The position numbers were made by a program, and so were the translations under genes. From Nitrospira sp. (lineage in GTDB: Bacteria > Nitrospirota > Nitrospiria > Nitrospirales > Nitrospiraceae), in the NCBI GenBank assembly GCA_029194725.1, contig JARFXQ010000008.1:95516-159515 (forward strand): 64,000 nucleotides of DNA. The letters run 5' to 3'. This document shows, piece after piece, positions 10,237-19,369 of this stretch. Each line of letters starts with the position of its first letter. The first letter of the stretch is position 1. The notes under the pieces are model-generated. The model made no database searches. It saw only the letters and a program-made list of their open reading frames with translations, and was not told where the DNA came from.

Positions 10237-10728
10237 ATGGATCAGCCGAGGACGGACGCAGACCGTCGGGCGGGCAAGATCCGACGATTTTCTCTTGTGG
10301 TCTCGCTGATCCTGATGGTGTCCTGCAATGTCATTCTTCTCGGCGGGTTCGCGCTCAGCGGCATTAATCTGGACGACTTGGTCAAGACACCAGAATTCTT
10401 CAACGCCAGGCAGGACGTGTGCCTCCGGCTTGCCTGGAAGTCAGTGCCCGGAGCGAATGAACCTGTTCGACTCTGTTCGGAATGGCTTATTCTCTCCGAC
10501 CCGAGCGGAAAGACCCATTATCTCCAGCCCGATACGAAGCTCAAGAAGGGGCTTGATGGTCAGTATTACGTCGATCAAGGTATTCAGGCTGACTATCGGC
10601 TCTTGATGCTGATACTGTTCGTCACCGTCATTATCGCCGGTGGGGTAAGGGCGAAGTGGTTCTTGGTGAACCGCTATCGGCTCCGTCTGGAATCAGCCGA
10701 CGGCCGGCGCGCGTCGCCCGCTCATTGA
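10237..10728 (+). CDS. small membrane protein of unknown function
   Basis: A 163-residue protein with a hydrophobic segment at about residues 18-42 and another at about 122-140, leaving a soluble loop of about 80 residues between them that contains two cysteines. Both ends are basic and probably cytoplasmic, so the loop would face the periplasm. It lies 59 bp after glyS and 29 bp before ppdK, in the same orientation, with a GGGAG ribosome-binding site. No family recognised. Confidence 0.7.
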   Translation: MDQPRTDADRRAGKIRRFSLVVSLILMVSCNVILLGGFALSGINLDDLVKTPEFFNARQDVCLRLAWKSVPGANEPVRLCSEWLILSDPSGKTHYLQPDTKLKKGLDGQYYVDQGIQADYRLLMLILFVTVIIAGGVRAKWFLVNRYRLRLESADGRRASPAH

Positions 10729-10757
10729 TACGCACTCTTCCTGGAAGGAGACGTCAC

Positions 10758-13526
10758 GTGGCAAAGAAATATGTCTACTATTTCGGCGACGGCAAAGCCG
10801 AGGGCACCTCGAATATGAAGGAACTCCTCGGCGGGAAAGGTGCGGGATTGGCCGAGATGACGAATCTCGGTATCTCGGTACCGCCGGGCTTCACGATCAC
10901 GACGGAAGCCTGCATCGAGTACTACAAGCAGGGCAAGAAATATCCATCCGGGATGTGGGAGGCGGCGTTGGCTGCCCTGAAGCGTGTGGAGCGCTCGATG
11001 CGCATGGGGTTCGGCGATCCTGAAAAGCCGTTACTGGTGTCCGTGCGATCCGGCGCCCGTGCCTCGATGCCCGGCATGATGGACACGGTGCTCAACGTGG
11101 GTCTCACGCTGAAGACGGTCGAAGGGCTTGCGGTCAAGACGAAGAACGAGCGGTTCGCCCAGGACAGTTATCGTCGTTTCGTCACGATGTTTGGCAGCAT
11201 CGTCATGGGGGTACCCCGCGAACATTTTGAAGCGATTCTGAACCATAAGAAAGAAGAAATGGGTGTGGCCCACGAAACGCAATTGGACGCGGGGGCCTTG
11301 CGGGATCTGGTCGGAAGATTCAAGTCATTGGTGAAGGAGGAGACCGGAAAGGATTTCCCCGACGATCCAAACGAGCAGCTGCGGATGGCGATCAACGCGG
11401 TGTTCTCGTCGTGGAACGGCGCGCGCGCCATTACCTACCGGCGATTGAACGGCATTCCGGACCATTGGGGCACCGCCGTCAACGTGGTTGCGATGGTGTT
11501 CGGCAACATGGGCGATACCAGCGGGACCGGTGTGGCGTTCACCCGCGATCCGAATACCGGTGAGCATAAATTCTTCGGCGAATGTTTGATGAACGCGCAG
11601 GGCGAGGACGTCGTGGCCGGGATCAGAACGCCGTTGCCGGTCAGTGCGCTCGCCAAGAACGCCCCGGCTGCCTACAAGGATCTCGAACATACATATAAGA
11701 AACTTGAAAAACATTACCGAGACATGCTCGACCTGGAATTTACGATCCAGGAGGGCAAGCTCTATATGCTGCAAACGCGAGTCGGAAAGCGGACCGGGAT
11801 CTCGGCGGTTCGTATCGCCGTTGAAATGGTGAAGGAAGGGTTGATCACGAAGCGCGAAGCGGTGCAGCGGGTCGGTCCCGATCAGCTGGCGCAATATCTC
11901 TATCCCATTTTCGACTCGACGGTGGAATCCAGCTCGACGCCGCTCGGCAAAGGGTTACCGGCCGGCCCCGGCGCGGCAGCAGGCAAGATCGCATTGACGC
12001 CGGACCGCGCGGTGGATCTGAAAGCAGCCGGTCAACGGGTCGTGCTCGTCCGCGAGGAAACCAGCCCGGACGACATTCACGGCATGAACGCGGCCACCGG
12101 ATTTTTGACCGCGCGCGGTGGGATGACGTCGCACGCGGCGGTGGTGGCGCGGCAGATGGGCAAAGTCTGCGTCGCCGGCTGCGAAGCGGTGCAAGTGATC
12201 GACGCTCAATCAGTGCGGATCGGCTCGAAGGTGTTTCACGAAGGGGACTATATCTCCGTCAACGGGTCGACGGGGAACGTCTACGACGGCGACGTGCCGG
12301 TGGTGGAGTCGGAAATCATTCAAGTGGTGCAAGGGAAGCTGGACGCCAAGAAGTCGCCGAAATATCAGCTGTTCGCGATGTTGCTTTCGTGGGCCGACGA
12401 TGAACGCCGGTTGCGTGTCCGGGCCAACGCCGACGTGCCGGACCAGGCCAAGATTGCGAGAGGATTCGGAGCGGAAGGTATCGGCCTCTGCCGGACGGAA
12501 CACATGTTCTTCGCCGAAGATCGGATTCCGATCATGCAGAAAATGATCTTGGCGCGTACGAAAGAAGAACGCGAGAAGTACCTCGATCAACTCCTGCCGC
12601 TGCAGAAGCAAGATTTTATCGGACTCTATCGGGAGATGCAGGGGTATCCGGTTACCATTCGGCTACTTGATCCTCCGCTCCACGAGTTTTTGCCCAAGCG
12701 GGAAGAATTGATGGTGGAAATCGCGCAGCTGGAATTGACCGGGAATGACGGGGCCAAGCTCGAGGAGAAGCGTCGTTTGCTGGCCCGAGTCGAAGAGCTT
12801 CACGAGTTCAATCCCATGCTGGGTCTTCGTGGGTGTCGGTTGGGCATTACGATGCCGGAAATCACCCGTATGCAGGCGAGGGCGATTATGGAGGCGGCCT
12901 GCGAGTTGGCGAAAGAAGGCAAGAAGATCGTGCCGGAGATCATGATCCCGCTCGTCGGCATGGTCTCCGAGATGAAGTCGCAGAAAGATCTCGTGAAAGA
13001 AGTCGTGCAGGAGACGATGAAACGGCACGGCGTGAAGTTGAACTACCTGGTCGGCACGATGATCGAGTTGCCGCGCGCAGCGGTGACGGCCGACCGGATT
13101 GCGCAGGAGGCGGAGTTCTTCTCGTTTGGGACGAACGACCTGACGCAGACGACGTTCGGTTTCTCGCGCGACGATGCGGCCAAGTTCATTGATTTTTATA
13201 AGACCGAGAAGCTCATGGACTTGGATCCTTTCGCCGTGCTCGACCGCGAAGGCGTCGGCTCGCTGATGAAACAGGCGATCGAAGGTGGGCGTAAGACGCG
13301 GCCTGATCTCAAGCTCGGCATCTGCGGCGAACATGGCGGTGATCCCAGCTCCGTCGAGTTCTGCGATCAATTGGGATTGGATTACGTCAGCTGTTCCCCG
13401 TTCCGCGTGGCGATTGCACGGTTGGCTGCGGCGCAGGCGGCCATCGCGATCTCGAGCGCGAGGCCGACAGGGAAAAAAGCTCAGGCGGCGCGCAAGCCGT
13501 CGACCTCGCGCCGCAAGAGACGGTGA
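10758..13526 (+). CDS. ppdK: pyruvate, phosphate dikinase
   Basis: Interconverts ATP, pyruvate and phosphate with AMP, PEP and pyrophosphate; in autotrophs it supplies PEP for gluconeogenesis from pyruvate. I start it at the GTG at 10758 (922 residues), preceded by GGAAGGAG, because the family opens with KYVYYFGDGKAEG. The N-terminal ATP-grasp domain, the central phosphohistidine domain with GGMTSHAAVVARQMG (catalytic His459) and the C-terminal PEP/pyruvate TIM barrel with LGICGEHGGDP (catalytic Cys856) are all present. The final 20 residues are a basic tail (KKAQAARKPSTSRRKRR) not usual in the family. Its stop overlaps the ribD GTG start by 4 bp. Confidence 0.97.
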   Translation: MAKKYVYYFGDGKAEGTSNMKELLGGKGAGLAEMTNLGISVPPGFTITTEACIEYYKQGKKYPSGMWEAALAALKRVERSMRMGFGDPEKPLLVSVRSGARASMPGMMDTVLNVGLTLKTVEGLAVKTKNERFAQDSYRRFVTMFGSIVMGVPREHFEAILNHKKEEMGVAHETQLDAGALRDLVGRFKSLVKEETGKDFPDDPNEQLRMAINAVFSSWNGARAITYRRLNGIPDHWGTAVNVVAMVFGNMGDTSGTGVAFTRDPNTGEHKFFGECLMNAQGEDVVAGIRTPLPVSALAKNAPAAYKDLEHTYKKLEKHYRDMLDLEFTIQEGKLYMLQTRVGKRTGISAVRIAVEMVKEGLITKREAVQRVGPDQLAQYLYPIFDSTVESSSTPLGKGLPAGPGAAAGKIALTPDRAVDLKAAGQRVVLVREETSPDDIHGMNAATGFLTARGGMTSHAAVVARQMGKVCVAGCEAVQVIDAQSVRIGSKVFHEGDYISVNGSTGNVYDGDVPVVESEIIQVVQGKLDAKKSPKYQLFAMLLSWADDERRLRVRANADVPDQAKIARGFGAEGIGLCRTEHMFFAEDRIPIMQKMILARTKEEREKYLDQLLPLQKQDFIGLYREMQGYPVTIRLLDPPLHEFLPKREELMVEIAQLELTGNDGAKLEEKRRLLARVEELHEFNPMLGLRGCRLGITMPEITRMQARAIMEAACELAKEGKKIVPEIMIPLVGMVSEMKSQKDLVKEVVQETMKRHGVKLNYLVGTMIELPRAAVTADRIAQEAEFFSFGTNDLTQTTFGFSRDDAAKFIDFYKTEKLMDLDPFAVLDREGVGSLMKQAIEGGRKTRPDLKLGICGEHGGDPSSVEFCDQLGLDYVSCSPFRVAIARLAAAQAAIAISSARPTGKKAQAARKPSTSRRKRR

Positions 13527-14641
13527 CCAGCACTCAGCGAGATCTCCACTTCATGACCCTGGCCCTTCGCCTGGCGGCGAAGGGCCGGGAAACGACAAGA
13601 CCAAATCCGATGGTCGGAGCCTTGGTAGTTCGTCAAGGCAGAATCATCGGGCAGGGTTTTCACCTCCGACCCGGGACTCCTCACGCAGAAATTGTCGCGT
13701 TACGCCAGGCAAGGAATCGAGCCCGAGGCGCGACACTCTATGTCACGCTTGAGCCATGCTGCCATCTCAAGAAACGGACTCCCCCTTGCGTCCCTGAAAT
13801 TCTTCGCTCGAGCATCAGTCGTGTAGTGATTGCGATGCAGGATCCGAATCCATCGGTAAAGGGAAGAGGAGCCGCAGCGCTTCGGCGGGCCGGACTCTCG
13901 GTTACGGTCGGAGTTGCCCGCTCTGAGGCGGAAGCGCTGAACAGGTCATATTGTCATTGGATGAAAACCGGCCGTCCCTATGTGACGCTCAAGGCGGGCA
14001 TGACGCTTGATGGAAAGGTCGCTACGGCAACGGGGGAGTCTCAATGGATTACGGGCAGGATGTCCCGTCAGGAGGTGCATCACCTTCGTTGCGCTGTCGA
14101 TGCAATCTTGATCGGAGTAGGCACCGTTCTGGCTGATGATCCATCACTGACGGCGAGAACAGGACCGCGGCTGCAACAATTAGCATCGCGGCAGCCTCTG
14201 CGCATCGTGGTCGATAGCCGGCTGCGCACTCCATTGAATGCACAGGTCCTGGCACAACAGGGTAAAGCCAAAACGATTGTTGCCACAACTGCCGCAGCCC
14301 CAGAGGCTCGACGATCGGCCCTGCAAGAGAAGGGCATTGAGATCCTCACGTTGCCGGCTCTGCAGGGCCGTGTTTCGTTGCCCGCTCTGCTCCCGCAGCT
14401 CGGTAGACGCGGTATTATGTCCCTGCTCGTGGAGGGGGGAAGCGAGGTCAATGCGGCGATGCTGAAGGCAAAGTTGGTGGATCACATTCGGCTCTACATC
14501 GCGCCGCGGCTTCTCGGCGGCCAGAATGCCAAGGCTGTGATCGGGGGGAAGAGTCCGGCACGGCTTACAGGTGCGATTGAGATACGGCATGTGGCGACAC
14601 GGTTCGTCGGTTATGATGTTGTGGTGGAAGGAGATCTGTGA
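13523..14641 (+). CDS. ribD: bifunctional riboflavin deaminase-reductase RibD
   Basis: 372 residues, the usual length. The N-terminal cytidine-deaminase-like domain (about 1-145) deaminates the pyrimidine intermediate and has the zinc site: His54 and Glu56 in TPHAE, with Cys79 and Cys89 in the PCCH...TPPC block. The C-terminal domain (about 150-370) is the NADPH-dependent reductase, with TLKAGMTLDGKVAT and LLVEGGSEVNAAML. Together they carry out steps two and three of riboflavin synthesis. It begins with GTG overlapping the ppdK stop and ends in GTGA shared with the next gene, so it sits in a tightly packed transcript. No FMN riboswitch is visible upstream. Confidence 0.96.
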   Translation: MTSTQRDLHFMTLALRLAAKGRETTRPNPMVGALVVRQGRIIGQGFHLRPGTPHAEIVALRQARNRARGATLYVTLEPCCHLKKRTPPCVPEILRSSISRVVIAMQDPNPSVKGRGAAALRRAGLSVTVGVARSEAEALNRSYCHWMKTGRPYVTLKAGMTLDGKVATATGESQWITGRMSRQEVHHLRCAVDAILIGVGTVLADDPSLTARTGPRLQQLASRQPLRIVVDSRLRTPLNAQVLAQQGKAKTIVATTAAAPEARRSALQEKGIEILTLPALQGRVSLPALLPQLGRRGIMSLLVEGGSEVNAAMLKAKLVDHIRLYIAPRLLGGQNAKAVIGGKSPARLTGAIEIRHVATRFVGYDVVVEGDL

Positions 14642-15924
14642 CCGGCTGGATAAGAGTCATCGGTTTGACGCTGGTGTTTAGCGGTGGAATGAACTCCGGC
14701 TTTGCGGAGGAGCCGGTGCCGGTCGTTGAGAGTCTGACTTCGCTCGTCCTCCAGTACATCGACGCCCATGGTGATGAAGCCGGTCAATTGTTGCAGCGCA
14801 TTCTCATCGATAAACGCACGTCCGTCGAAACAGTCGCTCATATCATAAGGGCTGAACGAACCTATCAGAACCAACCAGTCGGGAATCTTCCCGAGGAACA
14901 GATCGTCATCCGCGGACGGCCATACCAGCTGTCCCTGTTCATCCCACCGACGTACCAAGCTTCGAAGGCCTACGCCTTGGTCGTGTGTCTGCATGGATTC
15001 GGTTTTACCGGCGAAGAATATTTGGAGCGGTGGCGCGCACGATTGGGCGAGGACTATCTGTTGGCCTGTCCCACCTATCCCTCCGGAGCCTGGTTTACCA
15101 GGCAAGCCGAGGAAGTGGTATTGGAGACAATTCGCCAAGCGCGGCGACGGTATCATACCGACCCGAATCGCATCTTTCTCACCGGCATGTCGAACGGCGG
15201 GATTGGGGCATGGCTGATCGGCATGCATCATGCGCCGTTATTCGCCGGCCTCGCACCCATGGCGAGTGGACTGGATGATGTGCTGATGCCGTTTTTGGCG
15301 AATCTTCGAAACACACCAGTCTATATGATTCATGGAGCGAAAGATCAGGTGATGCCGGTGGAGCTGAGCCGCTCGATTGCCAGAGAGCTGGACAGGCTCG
15401 GCTATCCCTATGTGTATCGCGAGCATCAACGTGAGCATCCCATGGCAGGCGGGCACTATTTCCCTAGAGAGGAGTTACCGGACCTCGTTGCATGGTTTAA
15501 TCGTCAGCGCCGTGAGCCCCTGCCGACCAGCTTGACCGTCGTGCGTGACGGGAGCCACTTCCAACCGTTCAACTGGGTCCGCCTCGATGTGACCGATCAA
15601 ATTGCAGCATTTTCAGAAGATTTGGTGGACAAACGTGATGAACGAATTAAACATCGGGTGTACGCCAGGCTTGACGCGTTGATTACCGGAGGCAATCGCA
15701 TCGAAGTGAAGGCCGAGCACGTGCAGCGATATAGCCTCTTCCTGAATGAGCAGTTGATCGACTTATCCAAACCGCTCACGGTAGTGACGAACGGCCGTCT
15801 CTCGTTTGAAGGAACCGTAACTCCGTCAGTGGAAACCCTGTTGAGACAGGCCAGATTACGACAGGACCCTGAGCGCCTCTTTTCCGTTCATCTCACGATT
15901 GCCATCGCGAAGCCGGCTTCATGA
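14638..15924 (+). CDS. secreted alpha/beta-hydrolase (esterase/peptidase-like)
   Basis: 428 residues with an N-terminal signal peptide ending near GFAEEP, so exported. Residues about 95-300 form an alpha/beta-hydrolase: the oxyanion-type LHGFGFTGEEY block, the nucleophile motif GMSNGG with Ser185, Asp236 in HGAKDQVMP, and a histidine in the MAGGHYF block (His273), giving a plausible catalytic triad. The style is that of prolyl-oligopeptidase or phospholipase/carboxylesterase relatives. The last 130 residues are an extra C-terminal domain, beta-rich and unrecognised. It overlaps ribD and the next gene by 4 bp each. Substrate unknown. Confidence 0.82.
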   Translation: MTGWIRVIGLTLVFSGGMNSGFAEEPVPVVESLTSLVLQYIDAHGDEAGQLLQRILIDKRTSVETVAHIIRAERTYQNQPVGNLPEEQIVIRGRPYQLSLFIPPTYQASKAYALVVCLHGFGFTGEEYLERWRARLGEDYLLACPTYPSGAWFTRQAEEVVLETIRQARRRYHTDPNRIFLTGMSNGGIGAWLIGMHHAPLFAGLAPMASGLDDVLMPFLANLRNTPVYMIHGAKDQVMPVELSRSIARELDRLGYPYVYREHQREHPMAGGHYFPREELPDLVAWFNRQRREPLPTSLTVVRDGSHFQPFNWVRLDVTDQIAAFSEDLVDKRDERIKHRVYARLDALITGGNRIEVKAEHVQRYSLFLNEQLIDLSKPLTVVTNGRLSFEGTVTPSVETLLRQARLRQDPERLFSVHLTIAIAKPAS

Positions 15925-16736
15925 TTTCGGCATGGCGGTTCCAGCCCGGTCCTGTGACGCGCATACTGCTTCCTTGGATCGGTATGGCGATTCTTGTGTC
16001 TGCCGGGCATGGCCGGTCGGAAGCCTGCACATTGTCCCCCGACCATGCCGGACTCATTTTTCCCGTTGAACGAGTGGATCCCGCCTGGACCTGTAGACTG
16101 CAAACCATCATTCAGAATCATACGACTGAGAGCAAACTCGGCCCGATCCGAACCGCTCTCTCCGAACCGCTGTATCGGCATCTGTTGGATCATCCTCCCT
16201 TTACAGCGGATGTGATCCGGCGCCTACATCTCGGTCGTTACCGATCGGAAGCGAGAGGCCCAGGTCGGTTCTGGGGCGATGACGGCGCGGGGACGAAGGG
16301 CATCGTTGAGCTTGTGTACGAGGATCCCACGAGCCGCATTTACTTTCTTGAGGGAACTCATGAAGGCCGGTTGTTTCCTCACGTGACAGGGAAAGCAGTG
16401 GTCTTTCTCAGGACAGGCGTTCTACGAGACGAGAACAGCGATGAAGCGACGGACAGTATATTGGTTGCGTACACCAAGTTGGATAATCGCTTTCTTTCAG
16501 GGTTGATTTCCCTCCTGCATCCGCTGGTTTCCGGGATTGTGACAAGCAGGTTGCAAAAGGGAGTGGAGACGGTCGATCGGTTGGGAGTAGTGATGAGACT
16601 GGATCCCGAACGGGTGATGGCTGAACTGACGAATCCGCCGGCTCTACCGGGACATCACGTGGCGTTTCTGAAACAGGCGCTGAGAGGCCGACAGAACAGC
16701 GATAAGGGTAGTTTGGACGGGAGCTCGATCCCATGA
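15921..16736 (+). CDS. exported protein of unknown function
   Basis: 271 residues with an N-terminal hydrophobic segment (about 12-28) that reads as a signal peptide, followed by two cysteines in the mature N-terminus (EACTLSP and WTCRLQ). No recognised domain; a helical region near residues 185-205 (LDNRFLSGLISLLHPLVSGI) may be membrane-associated. Four-base overlaps join it to the esterase upstream and to the MFS gene downstream, so it is likely co-translated with both, which suggests a shared envelope function. Confidence 0.7.
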   Translation: MISAWRFQPGPVTRILLPWIGMAILVSAGHGRSEACTLSPDHAGLIFPVERVDPAWTCRLQTIIQNHTTESKLGPIRTALSEPLYRHLLDHPPFTADVIRRLHLGRYRSEARGPGRFWGDDGAGTKGIVELVYEDPTSRIYFLEGTHEGRLFPHVTGKAVVFLRTGVLRDENSDEATDSILVAYTKLDNRFLSGLISLLHPLVSGIVTSRLQKGVETVDRLGVVMRLDPERVMAELTNPPALPGHHVAFLKQALRGRQNSDKGSLDGSSIP

Positions 16737-17902
16737 CCACATCGCGCAGCTTCGTGCTGATCTGCACAGTCGGCATCTTTTGCTTCATCAGCTACAACAT
16801 GGTGCGGATGCCCGCGCTTTCTTTGTTCGCTGAATCGCTCGGCGCGAGCCCGGAACGAATCGGTCTAATCGTGTCCGTTTCGACCTTAACCGGAGTCTTG
16901 CTGAAACTGCCTTCCGGCGCTCTCTCCGACATCTATGGAAGGAGATTTTTGCTGCGGATCGGCGTGGTGGCGTTCGGGCTACCACCGTTTCTCTATCCCT
17001 TCATTACGAACTTGGACGCGCTGACGGCACTACGGTTTCTTCACGGTTTCGCAACGGCCATCTTCGCTCCGAGCGCTTTAGCGACTGTGGCGGAGCTCTA
17101 TCGGGAACGACGTGGTGCGGCGCTCGGGACCTATACGGCTTGCACCCAGTCCGGTTCTCTCTTGGGTCCCTTTCTCGGAGGATACCTCGTCCACGCGGCA
17201 GGGTTTCCCACGGCGTTTGTCACGGCCGGCGTCTTCGGCTGCATCGCCATGCTGTTGTTCTATAGCCTTCACCTCGACGTCGCCGTACCGGATAGAAAGG
17301 GAGCGGGAACGGTCGTTGTGTTGTCCGAAATGTGGAAGGGCTTTGCCGTCGTCGCCAAAAACAAGAAAGTGCTGATCACCAGCACGACCGACGCAGCCAA
17401 GATGATTGCGAACGGAGCCTTGATGGCGTTTCTGCCGTTGTACGGAGTTGCAGTAGGTTTGAATCCCGGCGAAGTCGGTCTCTTGTTTACCGTCCAGGCC
17501 TTCACGTCGTTCTTTTCCAAGCCGATTATGGGGCGGATATCTGACCGAGTCGGGCGCCAGCCGCTGATTATTCTGGGGCTATTCATTTGCGCCGCGACCT
17601 TTGTCTGTATCCCATATGTAGCGATGCTTCCCGTCTTGCTTCTGCTGTCTGCCGGGTTCGGCTTCGGTGAGGCGGTCGTGTCCTCATCTTCCTCGGCCCT
17701 TGTCGCTGATAGTTCGGAATTTAAGACGCTCGGAGCCGGGATGGGAATGCAGGGGACGATCATGGATGTCGGGCATGCCAGCGGGCCGCTGCTGGCCGGC
17801 CTGCTGATCGCGCGTATGAGTTACGGAGGCGCCTTCATGGTCATTGCCGGAATACAGCTCACAGCAGCCGCTGTCTTCTGGGTGACCATGAGGAATAAAT
17901 AA
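16733..17902 (+). CDS. MFS transporter
   Basis: 389 residues, almost entirely hydrophobic, with 10-12 predicted membrane passes. The loop after the second helix has the MFS signature GALSDIYGRRFLLRIG, repeated in the second half as GRISDRVGRQPLIILG, which is diagnostic for the superfamily. The substrate cannot be read from sequence; drug/proton antiporters of this size are common. It is the last gene of the overlapped run that starts with ppdK, and a weak hairpin follows. Confidence 0.88.
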   Translation: MTTSRSFVLICTVGIFCFISYNMVRMPALSLFAESLGASPERIGLIVSVSTLTGVLLKLPSGALSDIYGRRFLLRIGVVAFGLPPFLYPFITNLDALTALRFLHGFATAIFAPSALATVAELYRERRGAALGTYTACTQSGSLLGPFLGGYLVHAAGFPTAFVTAGVFGCIAMLLFYSLHLDVAVPDRKGAGTVVVLSEMWKGFAVVAKNKKVLITSTTDAAKMIANGALMAFLPLYGVAVGLNPGEVGLLFTVQAFTSFFSKPIMGRISDRVGRQPLIILGLFICAATFVCIPYVAMLPVLLLLSAGFGFGEAVVSSSSSALVADSSEFKTLGAGMGMQGTIMDVGHASGPLLAGLLIARMSYGGAFMVIAGIQLTAAAVFWVTMRNK

Positions 17903-17908
17903 CCAAAA

Positions 17909-17931
17909 GCCGCTATACTCAGCAGAGCGGC
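17909..17931 (+). terminator. weak hairpin after the MFS gene
   Basis: GCCGCT and AGCGGC form a 6-bp stem with an 11-base loop just after the MFS stop codon, followed by a pyrimidine-rich run (CTTGCATCATCATCTTTC). It may end or attenuate the ribD transcript before the riboflavin synthase gene. Confidence 0.3.
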
Positions 17932-17982
17932 CTTGCATCATCATCTTTCATTGTTTGAGATTTGAAATCCGAGAACTAGAGC

Positions 17983-18636
17983 GTGTTCACCGGTATCATC
18001 GAAGAAATGGGCGCCATTACCGTCCTGGGAAAAACGCTTACGGGCACCAGGCTTACGATTTTGGCATCGACGGTGATGAGCGATCTGAAGATCGGTGACA
18101 GTGTGAGCGTGGATGGTATCTGTCTCACGGTCGTATCGAGAAGCGAGCGCGACTTTTCCGTAGAAGTCTCGCCGGAAACGCTCTCGGTGACGACGCTCGG
18201 CAACTTCGCCGTGGGATTGCCGGTCAATCTAGAAAGGGCCATGAAGCTCAACGAACGCATCGGCGGGCATCTTGTCGCAGGTCATGTCGATGGAGTCGGC
18301 GTGATCCGTAGTCGGCATCAAGACGCCAATGCAATCATGCTCGCCATTGAGGCACCGCCACACATCCTCAGATACTGTGTGGTAAAGGGTTCCATCACTG
18401 TCGATGGGATCAGCTTGACGATCAATGATGTGAACGAAAAGGGGTTTTCCGTCGCCATCATTCCGCACACGGCGAAGATGACGACGCTCGGCCTGAAGCG
18501 GGAGACTGATCCTGTCAACCTTGAATCGGACCTCATCGGCAAGTATGTCGAGCGGCTGCTCCAAGAGCGTGGCCAGCTGCCTAAACCAACCATCAGCATC
18601 GATAAAGACTACCTGCAGAAACGCGGACTGATCTGA
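17983..18636 (+). CDS. ribE: riboflavin synthase alpha chain
   Basis: 217 residues with the invariant start MFTGIIEEMG and the internal duplication typical of the enzyme: two lumazine-binding halves, residues about 1-97 and 98-200, each with a repeat of the GDSVSVDGICLTV / GSITVDGISLTI motif. The second half also has GGHLVAGHVDGVG. It catalyses dismutation of two 6,7-dimethyl-8-ribityllumazine molecules to riboflavin. The start codon is GTG. It is separated from ribD by three genes; ribBA and ribH are not in this window. Confidence 0.96.
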   Translation: MFTGIIEEMGAITVLGKTLTGTRLTILASTVMSDLKIGDSVSVDGICLTVVSRSERDFSVEVSPETLSVTTLGNFAVGLPVNLERAMKLNERIGGHLVAGHVDGVGVIRSRHQDANAIMLAIEAPPHILRYCVVKGSITVDGISLTINDVNEKGFSVAIIPHTAKMTTLGLKRETDPVNLESDLIGKYVERLLQERGQLPKPTISIDKDYLQKRGLI

Positions 18637-19369
18637 ATTGCAGCGGTCAACCTAGTTGGGAGAGCGCTGCTCAGCCTATAGCTGCCGTAACACCCCTCCG
18701 ATTCCTGCGTTATCAACCTTGCCGCAAGATGCAATGAATCCTAAGTAGTCTAGACTAGATGAGACTTGACAGAGATCGGTAGCTCGACAGAGAATATGTC
18801 GCGCTGATTCCGGCTCCTCACGATCTAGGGATTATTTGGGCACAAGGGCGTCATCACGACATGATCTACATCCATGGTCTTCATCGTCGGCCATGAGGTG
18901 TCCGGAGTCCAGCCGATCCGCTGGTTTCAAGGGCTGGGCACCCTTCGTAGCCATAACGGGACTATGCCGATCTGTATAGTACGCCAACGCTGCGTTGTGG
19001 ATAGTGCCGACAAGTCTATGAACCAACGCAAGAATTGTGCAGGAGTTGGCACTTAGTATCAGCGTACTATGCCGGTCAGCATACTCAATAGTTCGGCGTC
19101 ACGATGCTTTGATGGCTGTGGTCGCGTGGTTCTGAGGCGGGCTTCGCGGCCCCAAAGATTCGGCCCAGGAGGGTCTTGTCCTTGCGATGCCCAAAGGCCC
19201 GGCGATCGCCGCGCTGCTTGCTCGAACCTGAGTGGATAAGCTAAACGGTCGGTTTCGCAATTTACACGCACGTATTCCCCCCACCCCTGCCTCGTGCGCG
19301 GGGAAAGGCGAGGCAGGGGCGATGATCCACTGCTACGAAGTCGTGATCAACTCTAACAAAGGGGGCATC
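18637..19369. other. intergenic stretch without a supported gene
   Basis: About 730 bp between riboflavin synthase and the propeller gene. Only short open frames occur on either strand, none with a ribosome-binding site and recognisable product. Base composition changes across it, from ordinary to clearly G+C-rich at about 19100, which suggests it contains the junction of an acquired segment. Confidence 0.5.

Noticed and set aside
10656..10757. Upstream extension of the ppdK frame
   Set aside because: It overlaps the preceding membrane protein gene, and the enzyme family starts at the GTG at 10758 after GGAAGGAG.
13523..14641. FMN riboswitch upstream of ribD
   Set aside because: ribD starts inside the ppdK stop codon, leaving no room for one, and the leader of riboflavin synthase (80 bp) lacks RFN features.
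19099..19284. Open frame on the minus strand before the propeller gene
   Set aside because: No start site or known domain; composition explains the lack of stops.
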